This document shows, one piece after another, positions 1 through 5,474 of a stretch of DNA of 5,474 nt (the first letter of the stretch is position 1; each line of letters opens with the position of its first letter). The DNA is from an uncultured Lysobacteraceae bacterium (lineage in GTDB: Bacteria; Pseudomonadota; Gammaproteobacteria; Xanthomonadales; Xanthomonadaceae). Below the pieces are notes generated by a model that saw only the letters and a list, made by a program, of their open reading frames with translations, was not told the origin of the DNA and searched no databases. A program made the position numbers and the translations under genes. The stretch lies in assembly GCA_946480825.1 (NCBI GenBank), contig CAMLLG010000131.1:1-5474 (forward strand). The letters run 5' to 3'.

Positions 1-106
1 CCAGGATGCGCGTGCCCTTCTTCGCCAGCGCGGCGTTGTCGTTGAACGGATGCAGATGATGCTCGGCATCGAGATGCTGCAGGCGGGCGATGTCGGTTTT
101 GTCCAT
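1..106 (-). CDS. spuC: Class III PLP aminotransferase, SpuC-like (N-terminal part only)
   Basis: Only the first 35 codons lie in the window; the gene runs off the left edge on the minus strand. The ATG is the complement of CAT at 104-106, with a GGAA-containing purine stretch a few bases upstream. The peptide begins MDKTDIARLQHLDAEHHLHP and continues with FNDNAALAKKGTRIL. This resembles the start of P. aeruginosa SpuC and related polyamine/omega-amino acid:pyruvate aminotransferases, which have a His-His-Leu-x-Pro-Phe motif followed by Leu-x-x-Lys-Gly-x-Arg-Ile. It does not resemble the start of E. coli PuuE. Family members move the amino group of putrescine or a related amine to pyruvate using pyridoxal phosphate, in the cytoplasm. 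The PLP lysine lies outside the window, so activity cannot be judged. It sits 57 bp behind the spuB-like gene in the same direction with no terminator between, so it is probably co-transcribed. Beta-alanine or other omega-aminotransferases are alternatives. Confidence 0.78.
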   Translation of the reverse strand, partial: MDKTDIARLQHLDAEHHLHPFNDNAALAKKGTRIL

Positions 107-163
107 GGGCGTTCCGGAAGACGTGGCGGTACGCACCCGGCGCGGGGCGCGCAGTACGGATGA

Positions 164-1627
164 TCAGACGTTGAGCAGCAGGAACTCGCGTTCCCAGGAA
201 CTGATGACGCGGAAGAAAGTTTCGTACTCCTTGCGCTTCACCGAGATGTAGGCGCGGACGAAGCGCGCGCCCAGCAGGTCGTGCAGCGTGGTGCAGGTTT
301 CCAGTCCGTCGAGCGCCTCGCCCAGCGACCGCGGCAGTTCGAAGCCGAAGGCCTGCGCGCTGGTGGACAGCGGCGCGGTGGGTTCGAGTTTCTCGCGGAT
401 GCCGAACAGGCCGCAGGCCAGGGTCGCGGCCATCGCCAGATAGGGATTGGCGTCGGAGCCGGCGAAGCGGCTTTCGACGCGGGTGTTCTCGGGCGTATCC
501 ATCGGTACGCGAAGGCCGCAGGTGCGATTGTCGTAGCCCCACTGCACGTTGATCGGCGCCACCTGTCCCAGCGCCAGCCGGCGGTAGGAATTCACGTTCG
601 GGCCGAAGAAGGCCATCGCCATCGGCACGTATTTCTGCAGACCGCCGAGGTAATGCTCGAACGCCCGACTGTGCTCGCCGTCGCCGCGGCCGGTGAAGAT
701 GTTGCGGCCGGTGCGGATATCCACCACGCTCTGGTGGATGTGCATCGCGCTGCCGGGTTCGTTCTCCATCGGCTTGGCGAGGAAAGTGGCATAGACGCCG
801 TGGCGCAGCGCGGCTTCGCGCATGGTGCGCTTGAACAGGAACACCTGGTCGGCGCGCGACATCGCGTCGGCGTGGGTGAAGTTCACTTCCAGCTGGGCCG
901 CGCCGGATTCGTGGATCAGGGTCTCGACATCCAGCTGCATCGCGTCGCTGTAGTCGTACATCAGGTCGAGGATCGGATCGAACTCGTTCACCGCGTCGAT
1001 CGAATACGACTGGCGCGCGGTTTCCGGCCGGCCTGACCGCCCGGCGGGCGGCTGCAGCGGGAAATCCGGATCGGTGTTCTTCTGCACGAGGAAGAATTCG
1101 ACCTCGGGCGCGACCACCGGCCGCAGCCCTTCGGCCTCGTAGGCGTCGAGCACGCGCTTGAGCACGTTGCGCGGCGCCAGTTCGTGGCGCTCGCCATCCT
1201 TGGTGAAACAGTCGTGGATCACCTGCGCGGTCGGATCGGTGGCCCAGGGCACCAGGCGTACGGTGTCGGGGTCGGGGCGCAGCAGCATGTCGGCGTCGGA
1301 CGGCGTGGTGAGGTCGTAGTAATCGTCCGGGTAATCGCCGGTGACCGTCGTCGCGAAAATGCCCTCGGGCAGACGCGTGCCGTAATCGTGCGAGAACTTG
1401 TCGGCCGGGATGATCTTGCCGCGGGCATTGCCGGTGATGTCGGGCACCAGGCATTCCACTTCGGTGATGTGGCGATCCTTGAGCCAGCGCAGCAGCGTGT
1501 GCTCGCTGGATTTCGCGGCCGCGGCGCGGGCGTCCCTGGCGGCGGAGGCTTTGCCGCGCGTCGACGCGGGCTTGCTCGACGACGCTTTCTTCGAAGCGGG
1601 CTTGCGAGGTGGGGTTCGGGGGCTCAT
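164..1627 (-). CDS. spuB: Gamma-glutamylpolyamine synthetase, SpuB-type (glutamine synthetase family)
   Basis: A 487-residue glutamine-synthetase-fold protein expected to ligate glutamate to a polyamine or other amine with ATP in the cytoplasm. The beta-grasp domain starts near residue 43 (WLKDRHITEVECLVPDITG) and the catalytic domain covers about 150-487. Recognisable active-site elements are PEVEFF (metal ligands E175, E177), HESGAAQLE (E240, E247), GSAMHIHQS (H296), NSYRRL (R350) and VESRF-AGSDANPYL (E385). The C-terminus VISSWEREFLLLNV and the RLPEG...TVTGDYPDDYYDL segment match P. aeruginosa SpuB as I recall it. The DGSSI-type ammonium loop and the NLYDLP adenylylation-tyrosine motif of true GlnA are absent, so housekeeping glutamine synthesis is unlikely. 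Residues 1-42 are an additional Lys/Arg/Ala/Ser/Pro-rich tail, making the protein longer than the roughly 450-residue family norm. The ATG lies 4 bp behind the spuA stop and no in-frame ATG, GTG or TTG precedes the conserved domain, so the tail appears real. The exact amine substrate cannot be read from sequence. Confidence 0.92.
   Translation of the reverse strand: MSPRTPPRKPASKKASSSKPASTRGKASAARDARAAAAKSSEHTLLRWLKDRHITEVECLVPDITGNARGKIIPADKFSHDYGTRLPEGIFATTVTGDYPDDYYDLTTPSDADMLLRPDPDTVRLVPWATDPTAQVIHDCFTKDGERHELAPRNVLKRVLDAYEAEGLRPVVAPEVEFFLVQKNTDPDFPLQPPAGRSGRPETARQSYSIDAVNEFDPILDLMYDYSDAMQLDVETLIHESGAAQLEVNFTHADAMSRADQVFLFKRTMREAALRHGVYATFLAKPMENEPGSAMHIHQSVVDIRTGRNIFTGRGDGEHSRAFEHYLGGLQKYVPMAMAFFGPNVNSYRRLALGQVAPINVQWGYDNRTCGLRVPMDTPENTRVESRFAGSDANPYLAMAATLACGLFGIREKLEPTAPLSTSAQAFGFELPRSLGEALDGLETCTTLHDLLGARFVRAYISVKRKEYETFFRVISSWEREFLLLNV
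1502..1627 (-). other. Basic low-complexity N-terminal tail of the SpuB-like protein
   Basis: This stretch encodes residues 1-42 of the SpuB-like synthetase. It is almost entirely Ala, Ser, Pro, Lys and Arg, with repeated K-P-A-S type units (RKPASKKASSSKPASTRGKA), resembling bacterial histone-H1-like or AlgP-like tails. It precedes the conserved glutamine synthetase fold and looks disordered. Its first codons include CGA, CCA, CCT and GCT, which are less GC-ending than the rest of the gene. It has no hydrophobic core, so it is not a signal peptide. Function is unknown; nucleic-acid, polyanion or partner binding is speculation. Confidence 0.8.
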
Positions 1628-1631
1628 GCGA

Positions 1632-2420
1632 TCATCGTATCCGTTGCGCGGCGCGTTGTCGGCAGGCGTCGCCGAAGGCGCGGAAAATGCCGTGATAAAA
1701 GGGATTCTCGAGCACGCGCCATTCCGGATGCCATTGCACCGCGAGCAGGAATGGCGGTGTCGTTCCGTCCACCGTCGGGCCGTCGTGGCGATACGCTTCG
1801 ATCAGTCCGTCGGGCGCGGTCGCTTCGACCGTCAATCCTTCGCCCAGGCGCGCGATGCCCTGCCCGTGCAGCGAGTTGACCCGCACGCGATCGGTGCCGG
1901 CGATGCCGGCCAACCAGCCGCCGGGCGCGAGCGCGACCTCGTGCACCGGCGCGTACTGCGCATCGAGCGGATCGTCGACGTTCTCGCGATGATCCATGAA
2001 GCCCGCGATCTCGTGCACCTTCTGATGCAGGCGGCCGCCGAAAACGACATTGATTTCCTGGAAGCCGCGGCAGATGGCCAGGATCGGCAGACCCAGTTCG
2101 ATCGCCAGCGGAATCAGCGCCAGATTGGTGGCGTCGCGGGCCGGGTCGTGATGGTTGCCGGGATAACTGGGCTCGTCGCTGTAATGATGCGGCTCGATGT
2201 TGCTGACGGCGCCGGTGAGCAGGATGCCATCGAGGCCTTCGAGCACATCGTGCAGGGCGATCGGCGGCTGCAGCCCGGGGATCAGCAACGGCAGGCATTC
2301 CGCGCCGTCCAGCACCGCGCGGACGTACTTCTCGCCCGCAGCCAGGAACGGATGCGGGCCGATCATCTTGCGATCGGTGGGCAGGCCGACCAGCGGTGGC
2401 CGTGCCGGGCGAGAGGGCAT
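1632..2420 (-). CDS. spuA: Gamma-glutamyl-GABA hydrolase, SpuA/PuuD-type (class I glutamine amidotransferase fold)
   Basis: A 262-residue cytoplasmic class I glutamine-amidotransferase-like hydrolase, equivalent to E. coli PuuD, which splits gamma-glutamyl-GABA into glutamate and GABA. The nucleophile elbow is ILAICRGFQE with Cys117. The other triad members are His231 and Glu233 in LAVQWHPEW. Further PuuD signatures are QYAPVHEV (about 155-162) and VNSLHGQG (181-188). Length is close to E. coli PuuD. The chosen ATG (complement of 2418-2420) gives MPSRPARPPLVGLPTDRKM, placing the first beta-strand where the family has it. An upstream in-frame ATG at 2618 would add 66 Cys/Arg-rich residues from the intergenic region with no family character, so I rejected it. 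The Shine-Dalgarno is weak. The gene starts the leftward unit and its stop lies 4 bp before the spuB start, which suggests translational coupling. The alternative name puuD fits equally well. Confidence 0.92.
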   Translation of the reverse strand: MPSRPARPPLVGLPTDRKMIGPHPFLAAGEKYVRAVLDGAECLPLLIPGLQPPIALHDVLEGLDGILLTGAVSNIEPHHYSDEPSYPGNHHDPARDATNLALIPLAIELGLPILAICRGFQEINVVFGGRLHQKVHEIAGFMDHRENVDDPLDAQYAPVHEVALAPGGWLAGIAGTDRVRVNSLHGQGIARLGEGLTVEATAPDGLIEAYRHDGPTVDGTTPPFLLAVQWHPEWRVLENPFYHGIFRAFGDACRQRAAQRIR

Positions 2421-2521
2421 GCGGAGCGCTCGTTCAGCGCCGTGGAGGCGACGTCCGCACGTTAACCGGCGCGTTCGATTTCTGCAACACGACACCGCGC
2501 AAGCGCCCTCGGCGATGCCGC

Positions 2522-2543
2522 ATTGCTGCAGAGCAGCAGCGAT
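2522..2543. repeat. Imperfect inverted repeat in the divergent promoter region
   Basis: Arms ATTGCTGC (2522-2529) and GCAGCGAT (2536-2543) pair with one mismatch around a 6-bp spacer. A nested perfect version, TGCTGC-AGA-GCAGCA, lies at 2524-2538. Its place midway between the two divergent genes suits a regulator site, but GC-rich genomes produce such repeats by chance and there is no second copy here. Confidence 0.3.
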
Positions 2544-2615
2544 TTGCCGGCGAAAATGCCCAAAAGCTGGCAAGATGCCCGTTGAGTATTCTTGACGCCT
2601 TCCCGCTGCTTTCGC

Positions 2616-2632
2616 CAACTGTCACACTGTTG
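2616..2632. promoter_or_regulatory. 17-bp palindrome upstream of spuI, candidate operator
   Basis: The sequence CAACTGTCACACTGTTG has the symmetric form CAAC-n-GT-nnn-AC-n-GTTG, so 12 of its 14 non-central bases are in pairs that match. It ends 9 bp before the spuI ATG and would cover the -10 position if the TTGACG at 2592-2597 is the -35 element. That is a typical place for a repressor operator. It does not match the PuuR site I know from E. coli. The regulator is unknown. Confidence 0.4.
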
Positions 2633-2641
2633 CGAGCCCTC

Positions 2642-4024
2642 ATGAACCGCGCATCCCTCATGCCCGCGAGCCTTTCGCCCGAAGATCTTCTTGCACTGCA
2701 GCAGACTCCCGACTGCGAACTGGTCGACCTGATCCTGCCCGACATGAACGGCCTGCTGCGCGGCAAGCGCATCACCCGCAGCGCGCTTGAAAAGGTCTAC
2801 GCCGACGGCGTCTGCCTCCCGATGTCGCTGATCGCCACCGACATCACCGGCAACACGGTTGAAGAGACCGGGCTGGGCTACGACATCGGCGACGAAGATC
2901 GCATCTGCCGGCCGGTGCCCGGCACGCTCCGGCCGGTGCCGTGGGCGCCGCGGCCGATGGCGCAGTTGCTGCTCGCGATGGAAGACGCCAACGGCGGCAT
3001 GTTCGAAGCCAATCCGCGCGAAGTGCTGAAGCGCGTGCTCGCGCGTTACGCCGCCCGCGGTCTCAAGCCTGTGGTGGCGGTCGAACTGGAGTTCTATCTG
3101 TTCGACCGCCTGCCCGACGCCCACGGCCGTCCGCAGCCGCCGGTCAACGCGCATACCGGCGCGCGCAACCTGAGCACGCAGGTCTACTACATCGAAGACC
3201 TGAACGACTTCCACGAATTCATCGACGGCGTCGCCTGCGCCTGCCAGGCCCAGGGCATTCCGGCCGATACCGCGGTCGCCGAATATGCGCCGGGCCAGTT
3301 CGAGATCAACCTCAAGCACCGCGACGATGCGCTGCTCGCCTGCGACGATGCGATCTATCTAAAACGCGCCATCAAGGCGATCGCGCAGCAGCAGGGCCTG
3401 CAGGCCAGCTTCATGGCCAAGCCGCTCGTCGACCAGGCCGGCAGCGGCCTGCACATCCACGCCAGCGTGCTGGATTCGAACGGCGACAACATCTTCGCCT
3501 GCACGCCCGACGCGCCGGTGGATGCGCTGAAGCACGCGATCGGCGGTCTGCAGCGCAGCGCGCAGGACTGCCTGCTGCTGTTCGCGCCCAACGCCAACAG
3601 CTATCGCCGCTTCGTGCTCAACGCGTTCGTGCCGCTCAATGAAGTCTGGGGCTTCAACAACCGCACCGTGGCGATGCGCATCCCGCACAGCGACGCGAAG
3701 AACACCCGGATCGAACACCGGATCGCCGGCGCCGACGCCAACGTCTATCTCGCGACCGCCGCGGTGCTGGCCGGCATGCTCGACGGCATCGAACACGGCT
3801 ACGACCCGGGCGCGCCGGTGGTCGGCAACGCCTACGAACAGACCGAGATCCGCACGCCCTACTGGCGCGATTCGATCCGCGACTTCATGGCCAGCGACTT
3901 CATCGCCGCGCAGTTCGGCGAGACCTTCCGCCACATTTACGGTCAGCAGAAGCTGAAGGAACTGCACAGCTTCTATCGCGAAGTGACCACGCTCGAATAC
4001 GACTGGTACCTGCGGTCGGTGTGA
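2642..4024 (+). CDS. spuI: Gamma-glutamylputrescine synthetase, SpuI/PuuA-type (glutamine synthetase family)
   Basis: A 460-residue glutamine-synthetase-fold ligase that would use ATP to join glutamate to putrescine (or a related polyamine), the first step of the gamma-glutamyl route. The N-terminal segment LVDLILPDMNGLLRGKRI and the DITGNTVEETGLGYDIGDED block (68-86) are characteristic of E. coli PuuA and P. aeruginosa SpuI. Active-site features are VAVELEFYL (E148, E150), AEYAPGQFEINL (E214, E221), GSGLHIHAS (H271), NSYRRF (R323) and IEHRIAGADAN (E358). The C-terminus LEYDWYLRSV is close to SpuI. The adenylylation motif of GlnA is absent. The start at 2642 has a weak GAG 5 bp upstream; an ATG at 2660 is possible but has no Shine-Dalgarno. 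The same frame stays open upstream to 2396 but that part has no family character. It leads the rightward unit and its TGA almost abuts puuB. Confidence 0.93.
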   Translation: MNRASLMPASLSPEDLLALQQTPDCELVDLILPDMNGLLRGKRITRSALEKVYADGVCLPMSLIATDITGNTVEETGLGYDIGDEDRICRPVPGTLRPVPWAPRPMAQLLLAMEDANGGMFEANPREVLKRVLARYAARGLKPVVAVELEFYLFDRLPDAHGRPQPPVNAHTGARNLSTQVYYIEDLNDFHEFIDGVACACQAQGIPADTAVAEYAPGQFEINLKHRDDALLACDDAIYLKRAIKAIAQQQGLQASFMAKPLVDQAGSGLHIHASVLDSNGDNIFACTPDAPVDALKHAIGGLQRSAQDCLLLFAPNANSYRRFVLNAFVPLNEVWGFNNRTVAMRIPHSDAKNTRIEHRIAGADANVYLATAAVLAGMLDGIEHGYDPGAPVVGNAYEQTEIRTPYWRDSIRDFMASDFIAAQFGETFRHIYGQQKLKELHSFYREVTTLEYDWYLRSV

Positions 4025-4038
4025 TCGGGCCGGACGCG

Positions 4039-5322
4039 ATGACCGCCTCGCCCTATCCGCCCAGTTGGTACGCCGCCAGCGCCGAGCCGCTGCCGCCGCA
4101 GCCCACGCTGCAGGGCGACATCGACGTCGACGTCTGCATCCTCGGCGCCGGCTATGTCGGCCTCTCGGCGGCGCTGGAACTGGCCGAAGCCGGCTATCGG
4201 GTGGTCGTGCTCGAAGCCGAGCGCATCGGCTGGGGCGCGTCCGGCCGCAACGGCGGCCAGGTGATCTTCGGCTTCGGTTGCGGCGAAGCGAAGCTGGCCG
4301 CGCTGCTCGGCAGGGACGATGCCCGCAAGCTGTTCGACTGGTCGATCGAGGGCGTGCGCCTGTTGCACGCGCGTCGCGCGCAGCACGGCATCGACTGCGA
4401 CTGGCGCGACGGCCATATGCACGTCGCGATCAAGCCGCGACAGATCGACGAACTGAAACAGTGGCAGCACGAACTGGAACGCGACTACGCTTATCCGCTG
4501 CCGTGGTGGGATCGCGAAGCCTTGCGCGCGCAGCTCGACTCGCCGCGCTATCTCGGCGGTCTCTACGACGCCGGCTCGGGCCATCTGCATCCGCTGAAAT
4601 ACGCGCTTGGCCTCGGCCGCGCCGCGCTGGCGGCCGGCGTGCGCGTCTTCGAAGGCAGCCGCGTGCTGCGGATGACGCACGGCGCGAAGCCGGTGCTGCA
4701 GACCGCGGTGGGAACCGTGCGCTGCGATTTCGCGGTGCTGGCCGGAAATGCCCTGGTGAAGGGCGTCGCACCCGAACTCGACCGCAAGATCATGCCCGTC
4801 GGCACCTACATCGCCGCCACCCGGCCGCTGGGCGAGGACCGCGCGCGCAGCCTGATCCGCAACGACATGGCGGTGGCCGACATCAACTGGGCGCTGGATT
4901 ACTTCCGCCTCGGCAGCGATCACCGGCTACTGTTCGGCGGCCGCGCCAGCTATTCCAACGTCCAGCCGCCGAACCTGGCGTGGGTGATGGCGCGGCGGAT
5001 GCGCAAGGTGTTTCCGCAACTCGCCGCGGAGGACTTCGAGCACGTCTGGGGCGGCACCATCGACATCAGCCTCAACCGCGCCCCGCACTGGGGCCGGATC
5101 GGGCACGGCAACGTGTATTTCGCGCAGGGGTTCTCCGGCCACGGCGTCGCCGGCACCGGACTGGCCGGGCGCGTCATCGCCGAAGCGATCCGCGGCCAGA
5201 GCGAACGTCTCGACATGTTCGCGCGCATCCCGCATCGCGATTTCCCGGGCGGTCGCACCTTCCGCACACCGATGCTGGTGGCGGCGATGGCCTGGTACAA
5301 ACTGCGCGATGCGCTGTGGTGA
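4039..5322 (+). CDS. puuB: Gamma-glutamylputrescine oxidase, PuuB-type FAD oxidoreductase
   Basis: A 427-residue FAD-dependent amine oxidase of the DAO family. PuuB oxidises gamma-glutamylputrescine with O2 to gamma-glutamyl-gamma-aminobutyraldehyde, releasing ammonia and H2O2. The Rossmann motif is GAGYVG (36-41), with Glu59 closing the ADP-binding strand (RVVVLEA). IGWGASGRNGGQ (63-74) is the family's covalent/FAD-contact region. GHLHPLKYALGLG (181-193), DYFRLGSDHRLLFGG (287-301) and QGFSGHGVAGTGLAGR (363-378) all align with E. coli PuuB, as does the C-terminal FPGGRTFRTP. The length equals E. coli PuuB within a residue. I chose the ATG at 4039 because it gives MTASPYPPSWYAASAEP, which matches the PuuB N-terminus (YYAASA). 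A GTG at 4021 overlaps the spuI stop as GTGA and would add six residues. Either way the gene is coupled to spuI (14 bp or overlap). In Pseudomonas nomenclature this would be PauB. Confidence 0.92.
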   Translation: MTASPYPPSWYAASAEPLPPQPTLQGDIDVDVCILGAGYVGLSAALELAEAGYRVVVLEAERIGWGASGRNGGQVIFGFGCGEAKLAALLGRDDARKLFDWSIEGVRLLHARRAQHGIDCDWRDGHMHVAIKPRQIDELKQWQHELERDYAYPLPWWDREALRAQLDSPRYLGGLYDAGSGHLHPLKYALGLGRAALAAGVRVFEGSRVLRMTHGAKPVLQTAVGTVRCDFAVLAGNALVKGVAPELDRKIMPVGTYIAATRPLGEDRARSLIRNDMAVADINWALDYFRLGSDHRLLFGGRASYSNVQPPNLAWVMARRMRKVFPQLAAEDFEHVWGGTIDISLNRAPHWGRIGHGNVYFAQGFSGHGVAGTGLAGRVIAEAIRGQSERLDMFARIPHRDFPGGRTFRTPMLVAAMAWYKLRDALW

Positions 5323-5353
5323 CCGCGCTGGATGAAAAAGTCCGCAGCGATGC

Positions 5354-5382
5354 TTGACGGCCCCGGAAACGGTCTCTAGAAT
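5354..5382 (+). promoter_or_regulatory. Sigma70-type promoter of tRNA-Ala
   Basis: TTGACG (5354-5359) and TAGAAT (5377-5382) are separated by exactly 17 bp, each matching 5 of 6 consensus bases. Transcription should start near 5389, about 10 bp before the tRNA. The bases after the -10 (TCCGCGTC) form a GC-rich discriminator, as expected of stringently controlled stable-RNA promoters. The promoter begins only 31 bp after the puuB stop, and no terminator hairpin is visible between them. Confidence 0.82.
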
Positions 5383-5398
5383 TCCGCGTCTCAGCTGT

Positions 5399-5474
5399 GG
5401 GGCCATAGCTCAGCTGGGAGAGCGCCTGCATGGCATGCAGGAGGTCGCCGGTTCGATCCCGGCTGGCTCCACCA
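5399..5474 (+). tRNA. tRNA-Ala (anticodon GGC)
   Basis: A complete 76-nt tRNA. The acceptor stem pairs GGGGCCA (5399-5405) with TGGCTCC (5464-5470) and includes the G3-U70 wobble that identifies tRNA-Ala. The D arm contains AGCTCAGCTGGGAGAGC. The anticodon stem CCTGC/GCAGG encloses the loop ATGGCAT, giving anticodon GGC at 5432-5434, which reads GCC and GCU. The T arm GCCGG-TTCGATC-CCGGC is perfect. The discriminator A (5471) and CCA (5472-5474) are encoded. It has its own promoter and is unrelated in function to the polyamine genes. The window ends exactly at its last base. Confidence 0.97.

Larger units (their letters stand above)
2421..2641. promoter_or_regulatory. Divergent intergenic region between spuA and spuI
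   Basis: These 221 bp separate the starts of the leftward spuA-spuB-spuC unit and the rightward spuI-puuB unit, so both promoters should lie here. It is less GC-rich than the genes in its right half. On the plus strand a good -35-like TTGACG sits at 2592-2597, but at 17-18 bp spacing the -10 (CCAACT or CAACTG) is poor, suggesting an activator-dependent or non-sigma70 promoter. On the minus strand TTGCAG, 17 bp, TAACGT (about 2460-2488) is a weak sigma70-like candidate for spuA. Two inverted repeats (2522-2543 and 2616-2632) are described separately. No small gene in it is convincing. Confidence 0.55.

Noticed and set aside
107..163. GC-rich inverted repeats between spuB and spuC as a terminator
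   Set aside because: Short overlapping GCGCG/CGCGC arms without a T-run, expected by chance at this GC content; the genes look co-transcribed.
281..1036. Long plus-strand open frames opposite spuB (also 1184-1879 and 1398-2465)
   Set aside because: Composition is the Arg/Gly/Ala/His-rich pattern typical of antisense frames of GC-rich genes; no recognisable domain, and the opposite strand codes clear enzymes.
2568..2585. Sigma54-type promoter (TGGCA...TTGA) upstream of spuI
   Set aside because: The GG to GC spacing does not fit: 10 bases after GG the sequence reads GT, and TTG is followed by A rather than C.
2421..2618. N-terminal extension of the SpuA/PuuD protein from an ATG at 2618
   Set aside because: The 66 extra residues are Cys/Arg-rich translated intergenic sequence with no family similarity; the ATG at 2420 matches the family start.
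2611..2626. CRP/Clp site suggested by TCACA (TGTGA on the minus strand)
   Set aside because: Only one half-site is present; the partner position reads TTCGC, which is a poor match to TGTGA.
2396..2641. N-terminal extension of SpuI from an upstream in-frame ATG at 2396
   Set aside because: It would overlap the 5' end of spuA and cover the divergent promoter region; the residues have no resemblance to the family, which starts at or near 2642.
4065..5357. 430-codon open frame overlapping puuB in another frame
   Set aside because: Extremely Arg-rich shadow frame of a high-GC gene with no domain; the puuB frame has full family motifs.

Overview
The window is a GC-rich, tightly packed bacterial segment holding a polyamine (putrescine) catabolism locus followed by a tRNA gene. 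Codon use, the absence of long gaps and the protein types suggest a gammaproteobacterium. A Xanthomonadaceae/Lysobacter-type or Pseudomonas-like genome is my inference, not something I can prove from the sequence. I see no mobile element, CRISPR array, phage gene or obvious novel defence system.

Layout: positions 1-106 (minus) hold the first 35 codons of a class III aminotransferase resembling SpuC. Positions 164-1627 (minus) encode a SpuB-type glutamine-synthetase-like gamma-glutamylpolyamine synthetase with an unusual basic N-terminal tail. Positions 1632-2420 (minus) encode a SpuA/PuuD-type class I glutamine-amidotransferase-fold hydrolase. Positions 2421-2641 are the only sizeable intergenic region, a divergent regulatory region with two inverted repeats. 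Positions 2642-4024 (plus) encode a second synthetase of the SpuI/PuuA subfamily. Positions 4039-5322 (plus) encode a PuuB-type FAD-dependent gamma-glutamylputrescine oxidase. Positions 5354-5382 are a strong sigma70-like promoter, and 5399-5474 are tRNA-Ala(GGC), whose CCA end is the last base of the window.

How the genes work together: a SpuI/PuuA- or SpuB-type ligase would join glutamate to putrescine or another amine using ATP. PuuB would oxidise the gamma-glutamylated amine to an aldehyde, an aldehyde dehydrogenase (PuuC-type, not in this window) would oxidise the aldehyde, and SpuA/PuuD would hydrolyse gamma-glutamyl-GABA to glutamate and GABA. The SpuC-like aminotransferase adds a direct transamination route or a later transamination step. 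The divergent order spuI <-> spuA-spuB-spuC matches the known Pseudomonas aeruginosa spuABCDEFGH-spuI arrangement. The extra feature here is a puuB-type oxidase sitting directly behind spuI.

The locus is mostly recognisable biochemistry. The points most worth a second look are the histone-H1-like tail on the SpuB homologue, the 17-bp palindrome just upstream of spuI, and the merged spu/puu gene order.
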